DNA from: LGRD01 sp031378125
Lineage (GTDB): Bacteria; Pseudomonadota; Gammaproteobacteria; Burkholderiales; Burkholderiaceae_C
Length of the DNA stretch: 31,919 nt
Assembly: GCA_031378125.1 (NCBI GenBank)
Contig: JANNDW010000406.1
Span: 1 to 31,919, forward strand
Direction: 5' to 3'
Numbering within the stretch: position 1 is the first letter of the stretch; each line of letters opens with the position of its first letter. The position numbers and the translations under genes were made by a program. Shown in pieces: positions 22,569 to 30,305 of the stretch. Under the pieces are notes generated by a model, which made no database searches, was not told the DNA's origin, and saw only the letters and a program-made list of their open reading frames with translations.

Positions 22569-23915
22569 TCAGGCAAAGCTTCGCACCGCCGCAACGCCAC
22601 AACGTACCGCGCCCTCCAGCGTCGCCGGATAGGGGCCTTCGACATGGTCACCGGCAGCGTGCAGGCCGGGCGCAATTCGCAAGGCCGGGCGCTGCAGTCC
22701 GGGAGTGCAGCGAAAGGTGGCGCGCTTTTCAATGAGCGTTCTGACCGTCAGCACGGGGCTGCGCAGGTGCTGCGCGAGTGCCGTGTTGGCTTGGTGCATG
22801 ACGGCCTGCTGGGTTGCCTCCACGCCAAGGTCGACCCAGGCTTGCGCGCCGCTGATGACGAAGGCCAACAAGCCCGCGGGTCCACCGAGTTGGCCGCGGT
22901 CAAAAACGAACTGCGCGGGTGATTTCACATCGGCCCGCAGCGCCAGCATCGGCTCGGGAAGACGGGTGCCTGCGCTGCGCATGTAGACCGTCACGATGGG
23001 TTCATACCGAAGCGATGCCGCGGTGCGCGACCAGTCGGGTGCCAGCGCTTGCGCCAGGCGCGCCGCTTCGACCGGCGTGGTGGCCAACACCACATGGTCG
23101 AACAGCTCGCCGTCGACCCGCCACGAAGGGCCTTGCGGCTCGAAGCGGTCGACACGGTGGGACAGCCGGATCGTCGCACCCGAACGCCGCAGCCAGTGGG
23201 CGGCCGGAACAGGCAGCACCTCGCTGAGGCTGACCCGCGGCAGCAAAAGGTCGGCGGAGCCGGGCCCTGAGAACAGGGCGTCCTTGAGGACGCGCAGGAA
23301 CACCGTGCCGCTCGCTTCGGCGGCCGGAGTGTTGAGGGCCGCAACGCACAGCGGCTCGACCAGGCTTTCGCGCACCGCGAGCGGCAGCCCCGCCGTCAGG
23401 CCCGCCACGCTGAGCGTCGGTTCACAGCGAAAGCCGGTCAAGAACCATCCTGTCGCCGCCGCGAGCAACGCCGCCTTGTCCCGCCACGGCCAGCCGCCAT
23501 GTCGCAGCACCGCGGATGCAAACGCAAGCACGGGCGAACCGGGCTTCAACTGCAGCCCTTGACCTTGCGGATCGGTGAATCGCAAGGGCGTGCGCAGGAA
23601 CACATCGTCGACTCTCGCCCCCACGATCCGCATCAGCCGCAGCGTTTCGGTGTAGGCGCCGATCAGGATGTGCTGGCCGTTGTCCAGCGTCAGCCCGTCG
23701 ATCGCCACGCCACGCGATCGGCCGCCGAGCTGTGCCGCCATCTCGAACAGCGTCACGGCCTGACCTGATTGCGTGGCCTCGATCGCCGCGGCCAGGCCCG
23801 CCCAGCCCCCGCCGATGACGGCCACCTTGGGAACCGGCGGCGCCGGGCCGGCGCCCGGCCGCCCCAAACCGGACGAGCCCCTGCGGGGCAGGAGTGCCGC
23901 GACTGGGAGGCTCAC
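22569..23915 (-). CDS. hpnE: Hydroxysqualene dehydroxylase
   Basis: HpnE is the FAD-dependent amine-oxidase-fold enzyme that reduces hydroxysqualene to squalene, the third step of the bacterial HpnCDE route. The 448-residue protein has the FAD-binding GGGWAG (35–40), the ribose-binding E58 (VTLFE), GGRSRG, and the C-terminal FAD motif LHAAGDHVEGPYPATLEGAVRCG around residue 423. The GTG at 23915 follows the hpnD stop directly, with AAGG four bases before it. This start adds a 28-residue Gly/Pro/Arg-rich segment ahead of the FAD domain that does not look like part of the fold; it is encoded by a GC-rich palindromic stretch. In-frame TTG (residue 17) and GTG (residue 31) are alternative starts. 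Confidence 0.92.
   Translation of the reverse strand: MSLPVAALLPRRGSSGLGRPGAGPAPPVPKVAVIGGGWAGLAAAIEATQSGQAVTLFEMAAQLGGRSRGVAIDGLTLDNGQHILIGAYTETLRLMRIVGARVDDVFLRTPLRFTDPQGQGLQLKPGSPVLAFASAVLRHGGWPWRDKAALLAAATGWFLTGFRCEPTLSVAGLTAGLPLAVRESLVEPLCVAALNTPAAEASGTVFLRVLKDALFSGPGSADLLLPRVSLSEVLPVPAAHWLRRSGATIRLSHRVDRFEPQGPSWRVDGELFDHVVLATTPVEAARLAQALAPDWSRTAASLRYEPIVTVYMRSAGTRLPEPMLALRADVKSPAQFVFDRGQLGGPAGLLAFVISGAQAWVDLGVEATQQAVMHQANTALAQHLRSPVLTVRTLIEKRATFRCTPGLQRPALRIAPGLHAAGDHVEGPYPATLEGAVRCGVAAVRSFA
23841..23892. repeat. GC-rich palindromic element at the 5' end of hpnE
   Basis: The stretch contains GCCGGGC/GCCCGGC around CGGC, then GCCCC-TGC-GGGGC (23877–23889). It encodes the odd N-terminal extension of HpnE. 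It has the look of a dispersed REP-like element of Burkholderiales genomes, but there is only one copy in this window, so its repetitive nature is inferred. Confidence 0.35.
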
Positions 23916-24752
23916 CTAGCCTTCTCGCCAGTTGGTGCGCATCGCGATCCACAGCTTGCGCAATGGCGTGAGCGATGTGCGCTGGTGCAGCACCTGGAAG
24001 TTCGCGGCTTCGATCTCGCGCAGCAGGGTTCGGTAGATGTTGGCCATCATCAGCCCCGGCCTCTGCGCCGAACGGTCGGCCGCGGGCAGTGCGGCAAAGG
24101 CTTCGTCATAGATGCGGTGGGTCCGCTCGGCCTGGAATTTCATCAGCGCGGTGAAGCGGTCGCTGTAGCCGCGGTTGAGCACTTCCTGGGCCTTGACATC
24201 GAACTGTTTCAGCTCCGACACCGGCAGGTAGATGCGGCCGCGGCGGGCGTCGTCGCCAACGTCGCGGATGATGTTGGTGAGCTGCATCGCCAGGCCCAGC
24301 CGGTGGGCGTAGGCCACGGTCGCCGCATCGGCGCGCCCGAAGATGTTGGCCGCCACCTCACCCACCACGCCGGCCACCAGGTGGCAATAGCGTGCCAGGC
24401 CGGCGAAGTCGAGATAACGAGACTGCTCCAGATCCATCTGGCAGCCATCGATCACCGCCAGCAAATGCGCCGCTTCGATGCCATGGTCACGCGTGTGCGG
24501 CATCAGCGCTTTCATGACAGGGTGGCTGGGGCTCGCGCCGAAGCTGGTTGCAACCTCTTTGCGCCACCAGGCCAGCTTGGTCGCGGCAATGCCCGGGTCG
24601 GACACTTCGTCGACCACATCGTCCACCTCGCGGCAGAAGGCGTAGAACGCGGTGATCGCGGCGCGCCGCGGCGGTGGCAGGAACAGGAAGGCGTAGTAGA
24701 AGCTGGAGCCGCTCTTGGCAGCCTTGTCCTGCACGTACTGTTCAGGGGTCAT
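23916..24752 (-). CDS. hpnD: Presqualene diphosphate synthase
   Basis: HpnD joins two farnesyl diphosphates head to head to presqualene diphosphate, the first step of the route. The 278-residue protein is a trans-isoprenyl squalene/phytoene synthase with both aspartate-rich Mg2+ motifs: DDVVDE at 44–49 and DVGDD at 164–168 (LTNIIRDVGDDARRGRIYLP). YAFLFLPPPRR and AFYAFCREVDD are typical of the HpnD branch. The ATG at 24752 overlaps the hpnC stop (ATGA), and the TAG stop abuts the hpnE start, so the three enzymes are translated as a tight unit. The open frame upstream of the ATG lies inside hpnC and is not used. Confidence 0.94.
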   Translation of the reverse strand: MTPEQYVQDKAAKSGSSFYYAFLFLPPPRRAAITAFYAFCREVDDVVDEVSDPGIAATKLAWWRKEVATSFGASPSHPVMKALMPHTRDHGIEAAHLLAVIDGCQMDLEQSRYLDFAGLARYCHLVAGVVGEVAANIFGRADAATVAYAHRLGLAMQLTNIIRDVGDDARRGRIYLPVSELKQFDVKAQEVLNRGYSDRFTALMKFQAERTHRIYDEAFAALPAADRSAQRPGLMMANIYRTLLREIEAANFQVLHQRTSLTPLRKLWIAMRTNWREG

Positions 24753-25642
24753 GGGGTCTCGCTCGCGGGCAGGGGTCGGGGCGCGCGCATCCACAGCGCC
24801 CGCCAAAGCAACAGCGGCATGTCGGTCCATCTCATGGCGGGGCGCTGCGCAAACGGGCTGCTGTTGCGCGCATCAGTCTTCTCCAGGATGCGCAACCCGC
24901 CTTGCACCACCAGCCGCAGCTCCCAGCCCGCGCGGCCCGGCACGGCGTGGACCAGCGGTGCGCCGTTCAGCATCAGGTCGCGGGCCCAGCTGACGAGGTC
25001 GGTCACCAGCGCGCGCTTTGCTGGGCTCCCGGGCCCGCGCCACCAAGCCTCGGAGCACAGGCCATGGCGCCGGCCGTCGGCTTCTGGAACGTACACGCGC
25101 CCGCGCCCGGTGTCCACGCTGATGTCCTGCCAGAAGTTGGCCAGTTGCAGTGCCGTGCAGATGTCATCGGACTGACGCAATGCGGCGCTTGCGTCCACGC
25201 CGTACAAGTGCAGCAGCAGGCGCCCGATCGGGTTGGCCGAACGCCGGCAGTAATCAATCAGCTCGGCGCGATCAGCGTAGCGGTGTTTAACGACGTCTTG
25301 CCGGAAAGCACTGAGCAGGTCGGTCAGCAGGTTCAAGGGGAGCTTGAATTGCGCCAGCACGGGCCGCAGGCCCTCGAAGACGCCAGGCCAACGCTGCGAT
25401 GGCGGCCCTTCACCGGCCGCGGCCAGCAAGTCCGCCTCATACGCTTGCAGGTCGCCCAGCCTGCTTTCGGCCGTGGCGTCGCCCTCGTCGGCTAGGTCGT
25501 CCGCGGTTCGCGCAAACCAATAGATGGCGGTCACGGCAGGGCGCAATGCCGCCGGGCACAACACCGACGCGACAGGAAAGTTTTCGTAGTGTTCAACGCT
25601 CACGGTCCGGATTGTCCATGGTGTGCTGCCCGGTTCTGGCAT
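24749..25642 (-). CDS. hpnC: Hydroxysqualene synthase
   Basis: HpnC converts presqualene diphosphate to hydroxysqualene, the second step. It is a paralogue of HpnD with DDLADE at 48–53 and a second motif D173-x3-D177 (LANFWQDISVDTGRGRVYVP). The start is uncertain: the ATG at 25642 gives 297 residues, a GTG at 25603 (MSVEHYENFPV, the usual family start) gives 284, and a GTG at 25675 gives 308. None has a good ribosome site. It is the first gene of hpnCDE and diverges from the RND efflux genes. No squalene-hopene cyclase gene lies in the window, so whether the product feeds hopanoids cannot be told here. Confidence 0.92.
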   Translation of the reverse strand: MPEPGSTPWTIRTVSVEHYENFPVASVLCPAALRPAVTAIYWFARTADDLADEGDATAESRLGDLQAYEADLLAAAGEGPPSQRWPGVFEGLRPVLAQFKLPLNLLTDLLSAFRQDVVKHRYADRAELIDYCRRSANPIGRLLLHLYGVDASAALRQSDDICTALQLANFWQDISVDTGRGRVYVPEADGRRHGLCSEAWWRGPGSPAKRALVTDLVSWARDLMLNGAPLVHAVPGRAGWELRLVVQGGLRILEKTDARNSSPFAQRPAMRWTDMPLLLWRALWMRAPRPLPASETP

Positions 25643-25691
25643 CGCGCCATTTTCAAAGCCCGCTGTGTCGATCACGTTGTGTCGATCACGT

Positions 25692-25720
25692 TTGACTCGG
25701 GCCCGGACAGCGAATATATT
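25692..25720 (+). promoter_or_regulatory. Sigma70 promoter of the RND efflux operon
   Basis: TTGACT (25692–25697) and TATATT (25715–25720) are separated by exactly 17 bases, a near-consensus promoter and the best in the window. Transcription should start near 25727, giving an 80-base leader before the adaptor gene. Confidence 0.85.
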
Positions 25721-25734
25721 ACTGACCAGTCAGT
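25721..25734. promoter_or_regulatory. Palindromic operator (TetR/AcrR-type) over the RND transcription start
   Basis: ACTGAC-CA-GTCAGT is a perfect 6-2-6 inverted repeat starting directly after the -10 box and covering the predicted start point, with one more CAGT on its right. Sites of this kind are typical of TetR-family repressors of efflux genes. No TetR gene is in the window, so the regulator must be encoded elsewhere. Confidence 0.7.
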
Positions 25735-25807
25735 CAGTTGCAACGTTGAACGCAGCTTGATGAAGCCGCCCGATTTCCCTCAGACCCACCTTTCGTCAAG
25801 GATTTTC

Positions 25808-26944
25808 ATGCGAAACATGCTGCTCGTCGCTCTGGCCAGCACCGTATTTCTGGCAGCCTGCTCGAAGGCCGAAACCGCGCCCGATCCGGTGCGTGCCGTC
25901 AGAACCATGACCGTGGTGGCCCAAACCGCCGGAGGGTCGGCGGAGTACGCCGGCGAAGTGCGTTCGCGCACCGAAAGCCGGCTGGGCTTTCGCGTGGGCG
26001 GCAAGATCGTGCGCCGCAACGCCGAACTGGGCAGCGCGGTGAAGGCCGGCCAAGTGCTGGCGCAACTCGACTCGCAAGACCTCAGGCTGGGCCAGGACGG
26101 CGCCCGCGCCGCCCTGGTGGCCGCCCAGGCGAACCTCGATCAGGCGGCGGCCGACCACCAGCGCTTCAAGGAACTGCTGGACAAGGGCTTCATCAGCTCG
26201 GCCGAACTGGAACGCCGCGACACCACGCTGAAAGCGGCGCGCGCGCAACTCGACCAGGCCAGGGCGCAGGCCAGCGTGCAAGGCAACCAGGCCGGCTACG
26301 CCACCCTGGTGGCCGATGCCAGCGGTGTGATCACCGGGGTCGATGCCGAGCCCGGCATGGTGGTGGCGGCGGGTTCGCCGGTGCTGCGCTTGGCCCACGA
26401 TGGCGCGCGCGACGTGGTGTTTTCGGTGCCCGAAGACAAGGTCGGCCTGATCAAAACCTTGTCGGCACAACCCGGCGCGTTCAAGGTCCGGCTGTGGGGC
26501 GACCGCGGCGAGCCGATGGCGGCCAGCATTCGCGAGATCGGTGCTTCGGCGGACCCGGTGACCCGCACCTTCCTGATCAAGGCCGATATTGGTCGCGCCG
26601 ACGCGGTGCGCTTGGGGCAGACGGTCACGGTGTTCGCCGAAATGCCGAAGCTCGCCGGCGTGACCAAGCTGCCCTTGTCGGCGCTGAAGGAAGAGCAGGG
26701 CCGCACCCTGGTGTGGGTGGTGGATCGTGCCAGCATGACGGTGAAGTTGCAGCCGGTTCAAGTGGCCGGCGCCGATGGCAACGAGGCGGTTGTCAGCGCC
26801 GGTATCGCGCCCGGCCAGGTGGTGGTGACCGCCGGCGTGCACGTTCTGAACCCCGGCCAGAAGGTCAAGTTCTATGTCGACCCGGGCGCGCCGCCCGCAT
26901 CGGCCGCGTCCGCGCCGGCCGGCTCCGCTGTGGCCATCAAGTGA
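25808..26944 (+). CDS. RND efflux periplasmic adaptor (membrane fusion) lipoprotein
   Basis: The adaptor links an RND pump to an outer-membrane channel. The 378-residue protein starts with a lipoprotein signal (MRNMLLVALASTVFLAAC, lipidated C18). The two half-lipoyl motifs (about 57–92, GFRVGGKIVRRNAELGSAVK, and 165–197, ASGVITGVDAEPGMVV) flank an alpha-hairpin at about 95–155. Beta-barrel and membrane-proximal domains follow, and the tail is rich in Ala/Pro/Ser. AAGGA (25798–25802) lies five bases before the ATG at 25808; an in-frame ATG at 25760 would add residues ahead of the lipoprotein signal and is less likely. The permease gene follows after 10 bases. The substrate is unknown. Confidence 0.94.
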   Translation: MRNMLLVALASTVFLAACSKAETAPDPVRAVRTMTVVAQTAGGSAEYAGEVRSRTESRLGFRVGGKIVRRNAELGSAVKAGQVLAQLDSQDLRLGQDGARAALVAAQANLDQAAADHQRFKELLDKGFISSAELERRDTTLKAARAQLDQARAQASVQGNQAGYATLVADASGVITGVDAEPGMVVAAGSPVLRLAHDGARDVVFSVPEDKVGLIKTLSAQPGAFKVRLWGDRGEPMAASIREIGASADPVTRTFLIKADIGRADAVRLGQTVTVFAEMPKLAGVTKLPLSALKEEQGRTLVWVVDRASMTVKLQPVQVAGADGNEAVVSAGIAPGQVVVTAGVHVLNPGQKVKFYVDPGAPPASAASAPAGSAVAIK

Positions 26945-26954
26945 GGGGGCGGCC

Positions 26955-29900
26955 TTGAACTCTGCTCACGCTCCCGGGTTGCCGGCGCCCGCTGGCCAAA
27001 AAGTCTCGCGCTTCAATATTTCGCGCTGGGCGCTGGACCACCCCGCGCTGACGCGTTACTTGCTCGTCGTGCTGCTGCTGCTGGGCACGGCGGCCTACTT
27101 TCAGCTCGGACAGGACGAAGACCCGCCGTTCACGTTCAGGGCCATGGCCTTGCGGGTGTTCTGGCCGGGGGCCACTGCGCAACAAGTCGCCGAGCAGGTG
27201 ACCGACAAGCTCGAAAAGACGCTTCAAGAAGTGCCGTTCTCGGACAAGATTCGCAGCTACTCCAAGCCGGGCGAGGCGCTGATCATCTTTCAGGTCAAGG
27301 ACTCGTCGCCGCCGAGGGAGATGCAGCAGATCTGGTACACCGTACGCAAGAAGATCGGCGACATTCGCGCCACGCTGCCGGCCGGTGTGGTCGGGCCATT
27401 TTTCAACGATGAGTTCGGCGACGTCTACGGCTCCATCTACGCACTGTCGGCCGACGGCTTCACCTACCAGGAGTTGAAGGACCAGGCCGACCGGGTGCGT
27501 CAGCGCCTGCTCAAGGTGCCCAATGTCAACAAGGTGGCGATCTTCGGCGCGCAGGACGAAAAGGTCTTCATCGAAATCTCGCAGAAGCGCCTGGCCCAGC
27601 TGGGCCTGGACTTCAACACGGTACTGGCGCAGATCGGCCAGCAGAACGCGGTCGAATCCGCCGGTGTCATCAATTCGCCCACCGACTTCGTGCAGGTGCG
27701 CGTGGGCGGCCAGTTCAACTCGCTCGAAGAACTCAAGCGGTTTCCGATCCGGGCCGGCGGCAACAGCTTCAAGCTCGGCGACATTGCCGAGATCAAGCGC
27801 GCTTATGTCGACCCGCCGCAGGTGAAGGTGCGCCACCAGGGCAAGGAGGTCATCGCGCTGGGCATCTCCATGGCCAGGGGCGGCGACATCATCGAGATGG
27901 GCAAGCTGCTCACCACGGCGAGCGCGGCGATCCAGGCCGACTTGCCTGTGGGCATCGAGATGCACCAGTTCCAGAACCAGTCCAAGGTGGTGTCGCGCTC
28001 GGTGAACGAGTTCGTCGGCGTGCTGATCGAGGCGGTGCTGATCGTGCTGGCGGTCAGTTTCATCAGCCTGGGTCTTCACTTCAAGCCTGGCTCCTGGCGG
28101 TTCACGATCGACTGGCGGCCGGGTCTGGTGGTGGGCATCACGATCCCGCTGGTGCTGGCCATCACCTTCGTGACCATGTACTACTGGGGCGTGGGGCTGC
28201 ACAAGATCTCGCTCGGCTCGCTGATCATCGCGCTGGGTTTACTGGTGGACGATGCCATCATCGCGGTCGAAATGATGGTGCGCAAGCTGGAGGAGGGCTA
28301 CGACAAGGCGCGCGCCGCGACCTTTGCGTACGAGGCCACCGCGATGCCCATGCTCACCGGCACGCTGATCACCGCGGTGGGCTTTCTGCCGATCGGCCTG
28401 GCCCGGTCCACCGTCGGCGAATACACCTTCGCCATCTTCGCGGTGACGGCTGCGGCGCTGCTGATCTCCTGGCTGGTGTCGGTGTATTTCGTGCCTTACC
28501 TCGGCACCCTGCTGCTGAAAACCAAGCCGCATGCCAACGGCAATGGCGAGCCGCACGAGCTGTTCGACACGCCGTTCTATGCGCGCTTTCGGGCGTTGGT
28601 GAACGGGTGCGTGAAGCACCGCTGGATCACGATAGCGCTGACCATCGGCACCTTGGTGCTCGGCCTGGTGGGCATGGGCAAGGTGCAGAACCAGTTCTTC
28701 CCTGATTCAAGTCGACTGGAGATCCTGGTCGACCTGTGGTCGCCGGAGGGAACGTCGTTCGAGGCGAATGAACAAACGGCTCGCCGCGTCGAGGCGCGGG
28801 TCATGAAGCTCGAAGGCGTGGACCACGTGACGACCTGGATCGGCAGCGGCGCTGAACGATTTGCACTGGTGCTGGACCAGATATTCCCGCAAACCAACGC
28901 CAGCCAGTTGATCGTCTTGCCCAAAGACATGGCCGCACGCGAGCGCTTGCGCAAGATGTTGCCCGAGCTGCTGGCCACCGAGTTCCCGGAAGTGCGCGGC
29001 CGCGCCAAGCTGCTGCCCAATGGCCCGCCGGTGCCTTACCCGGTGCAGTTTCGCGTGGTCGGGCCCGACCCGGCCAAGGTGCGCACCTACGCCGACGAGG
29101 TGAAGGCCATCATGCGCACCAATACCAACCTGCGCGGCATCAACGACAACTGGAACGAGTCGGTGAAGGTGTTGCGGCTGGACGTGGACCAGGACAAGGC
29201 ACGTTCCCTGGGCGTGTCCAGCCAGGTCATCGCGCAGGCGGCGCGCACGATCAACAGCGGCAGCACCGTCGGCCAGTATCGCGATGGCGACCAGCTCATC
29301 GACATGGTGCTGCGCCAGCCGCTGGAAGAGCGCAATGCGCTCACCGGCCTGGCCAACGCTTATGTGCCGACGACGACCGGGCGCAGCATTCCGCTCGGTC
29401 AGATCGCGAAGGCGAACTTCGTGTGGGAGCCCGGTGTGCTGTGGCGCGAGGGGCGCGACTATGCGGCCACGGTGCAAGGCGACATCATCGAGGGGCTGCA
29501 AGGCGCCACCGTGACGGCACAGCTCGACCCGCTGTTCGTACCGATCCGCGCACGCATGCTGCCGGGCTATCGCATCGAGGTGGCCGGCGCTGTCGAAGAA
29601 AGCTCCAAAGGACAAGGTTCGATCGCCGCCGGTGCGCCGCTGATGTTGTTCATCATGTTCACGCTGCTGATGCTGCAACTGCACAGCTTCAGCCGCTCGG
29701 TGCTGGTGTTCCTGACCGCTCCGATGGGCATCGCCGGGGTGGCGGGCGCGCTGTTGCTGTTGAACCGGCCGTTCGGTTTTGTTGCGCTGCTGGGCGTGAT
29801 TGCGCTGATGGGCATGATCATGCGCAACTCGGTGATCTTGATCGACCAGATCGAGCAGGACCGCGAGCGCGGCGTGCCAACCTGGACGGCCATCGTCGAA

Positions 29901-30122
29901 GCCGCGGTGCGGCGTTGCCGGCCCATCATCCTGACCGCCGCGGCGGCGGTGCTGGCGATGATCCCGCTGTCGCGCAGTGTGTTCTGGGGGCCGATGGCGG
30001 TGGCCATCATGGGCGGCCTGATCGTTGCCACGGTGCTCACGCTGCTGGCCTTGCCGGCCATGTATGCGGCCTGGTTCCGCGTCAAACCGGCGGAGCGGGA
30101 AGCTGCGTTGAAGGCAAGCTAA
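26955..30122 (+). CDS. RND efflux transporter permease (AcrB/HAE1-like)
   Basis: This inner-membrane, proton-driven pump subunit has 1055 residues, the full family length. It shows TM1 at about 33–50, a first large periplasmic domain, the TM4 proton-relay pair D432–D433 (LGLLVDDAIIAVEMM), a second periplasmic loop from about 580, and the C-terminal helix bundle. At the position of the AcrB TM10 lysine this protein has R957 followed by N958 (GMIMRNSVILIDQIEQD). The start is a TTG at 26955 with GAGGGG (26943–26948) six bases before it; the frame upstream lies within the adaptor gene. No outer-membrane factor gene follows, so the pump probably borrows a TolC-like channel. Drugs, solvents or metabolites are all possible substrates. 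Confidence 0.95.
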   Translation: MNSAHAPGLPAPAGQKVSRFNISRWALDHPALTRYLLVVLLLLGTAAYFQLGQDEDPPFTFRAMALRVFWPGATAQQVAEQVTDKLEKTLQEVPFSDKIRSYSKPGEALIIFQVKDSSPPREMQQIWYTVRKKIGDIRATLPAGVVGPFFNDEFGDVYGSIYALSADGFTYQELKDQADRVRQRLLKVPNVNKVAIFGAQDEKVFIEISQKRLAQLGLDFNTVLAQIGQQNAVESAGVINSPTDFVQVRVGGQFNSLEELKRFPIRAGGNSFKLGDIAEIKRAYVDPPQVKVRHQGKEVIALGISMARGGDIIEMGKLLTTASAAIQADLPVGIEMHQFQNQSKVVSRSVNEFVGVLIEAVLIVLAVSFISLGLHFKPGSWRFTIDWRPGLVVGITIPLVLAITFVTMYYWGVGLHKISLGSLIIALGLLVDDAIIAVEMMVRKLEEGYDKARAATFAYEATAMPMLTGTLITAVGFLPIGLARSTVGEYTFAIFAVTAAALLISWLVSVYFVPYLGTLLLKTKPHANGNGEPHELFDTPFYARFRALVNGCVKHRWITIALTIGTLVLGLVGMGKVQNQFFPDSSRLEILVDLWSPEGTSFEANEQTARRVEARVMKLEGVDHVTTWIGSGAERFALVLDQIFPQTNASQLIVLPKDMAARERLRKMLPELLATEFPEVRGRAKLLPNGPPVPYPVQFRVVGPDPAKVRTYADEVKAIMRTNTNLRGINDNWNESVKVLRLDVDQDKARSLGVSSQVIAQAARTINSGSTVGQYRDGDQLIDMVLRQPLEERNALTGLANAYVPTTTGRSIPLGQIAKANFVWEPGVLWREGRDYAATVQGDIIEGLQGATVTAQLDPLFVPIRARMLPGYRIEVAGAVEESSKGQGSIAAGAPLMLFIMFTLLMLQLHSFSRSVLVFLTAPMGIAGVAGALLLLNRPFGFVALLGVIALMGMIMRNSVILIDQIEQDRERGVPTWTAIVEAAVRRCRPIILTAAAAVLAMIPLSRSVFWGPMAVAIMGGLIVATVLTLLALPAMYAAWFRVKPAEREAALKAS

Positions 30123-30188
30123 AATCACTGGTTTACCGAATCGCCTGACGAGAGAGCCCCGGCTCCCTCCCAGTGAGTGCAAGGCCCG

Positions 30189-30275
30189 GCGCGGGTGGCG
30201 AAATTGGTAGACGCACCAGGTTTAGGTCCTGACGCCAGCGATGGTGTGGGGGTTCGAGTCCCCCCCCGCGCACCA
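30189..30275 (+). tRNA. tRNA-Leu, anticodon UAG
   Basis: The gene is 87 bases long with the CCA end encoded. The acceptor stem is GCGCGGG/CCCGCGC with discriminator A. The anticodon loop TTTAGGT gives UAG, which reads CUA and other CUN leucine codons. A long variable arm (CGCCA/TGGTG around GCGA) marks a class II tRNA, and the T arm is GGGGG-TTCGAGT-CCCCC. The lowest anticodon-stem pair (27–43) is a C·A mismatch. It ends 30 bases before the trigger factor ATG and is probably processed out of a joint transcript. Confidence 0.96.
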
Positions 30276-30305
30276 GCAATCAAACCAGAGAGCCCTGCAA
30301 TCATC

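Noticed and set aside
22569..25642. Carotenoid biosynthesis cluster (phytoene synthase and desaturase)
   Set aside because: The two synthases and the flavoprotein resemble that pair superficially, but two adjacent squalene-synthase paralogues plus this oxidoreductase, in the order C-D-E, fit hpnCDE.
30125..30176. Inverted repeat TCACTGG/CCAGTGA between the RND permease and the tRNA
   Set aside because: It is seven bases separated by 38 with no U-run. A pair of this size is likely by chance, and it does not resemble a terminator or operator.
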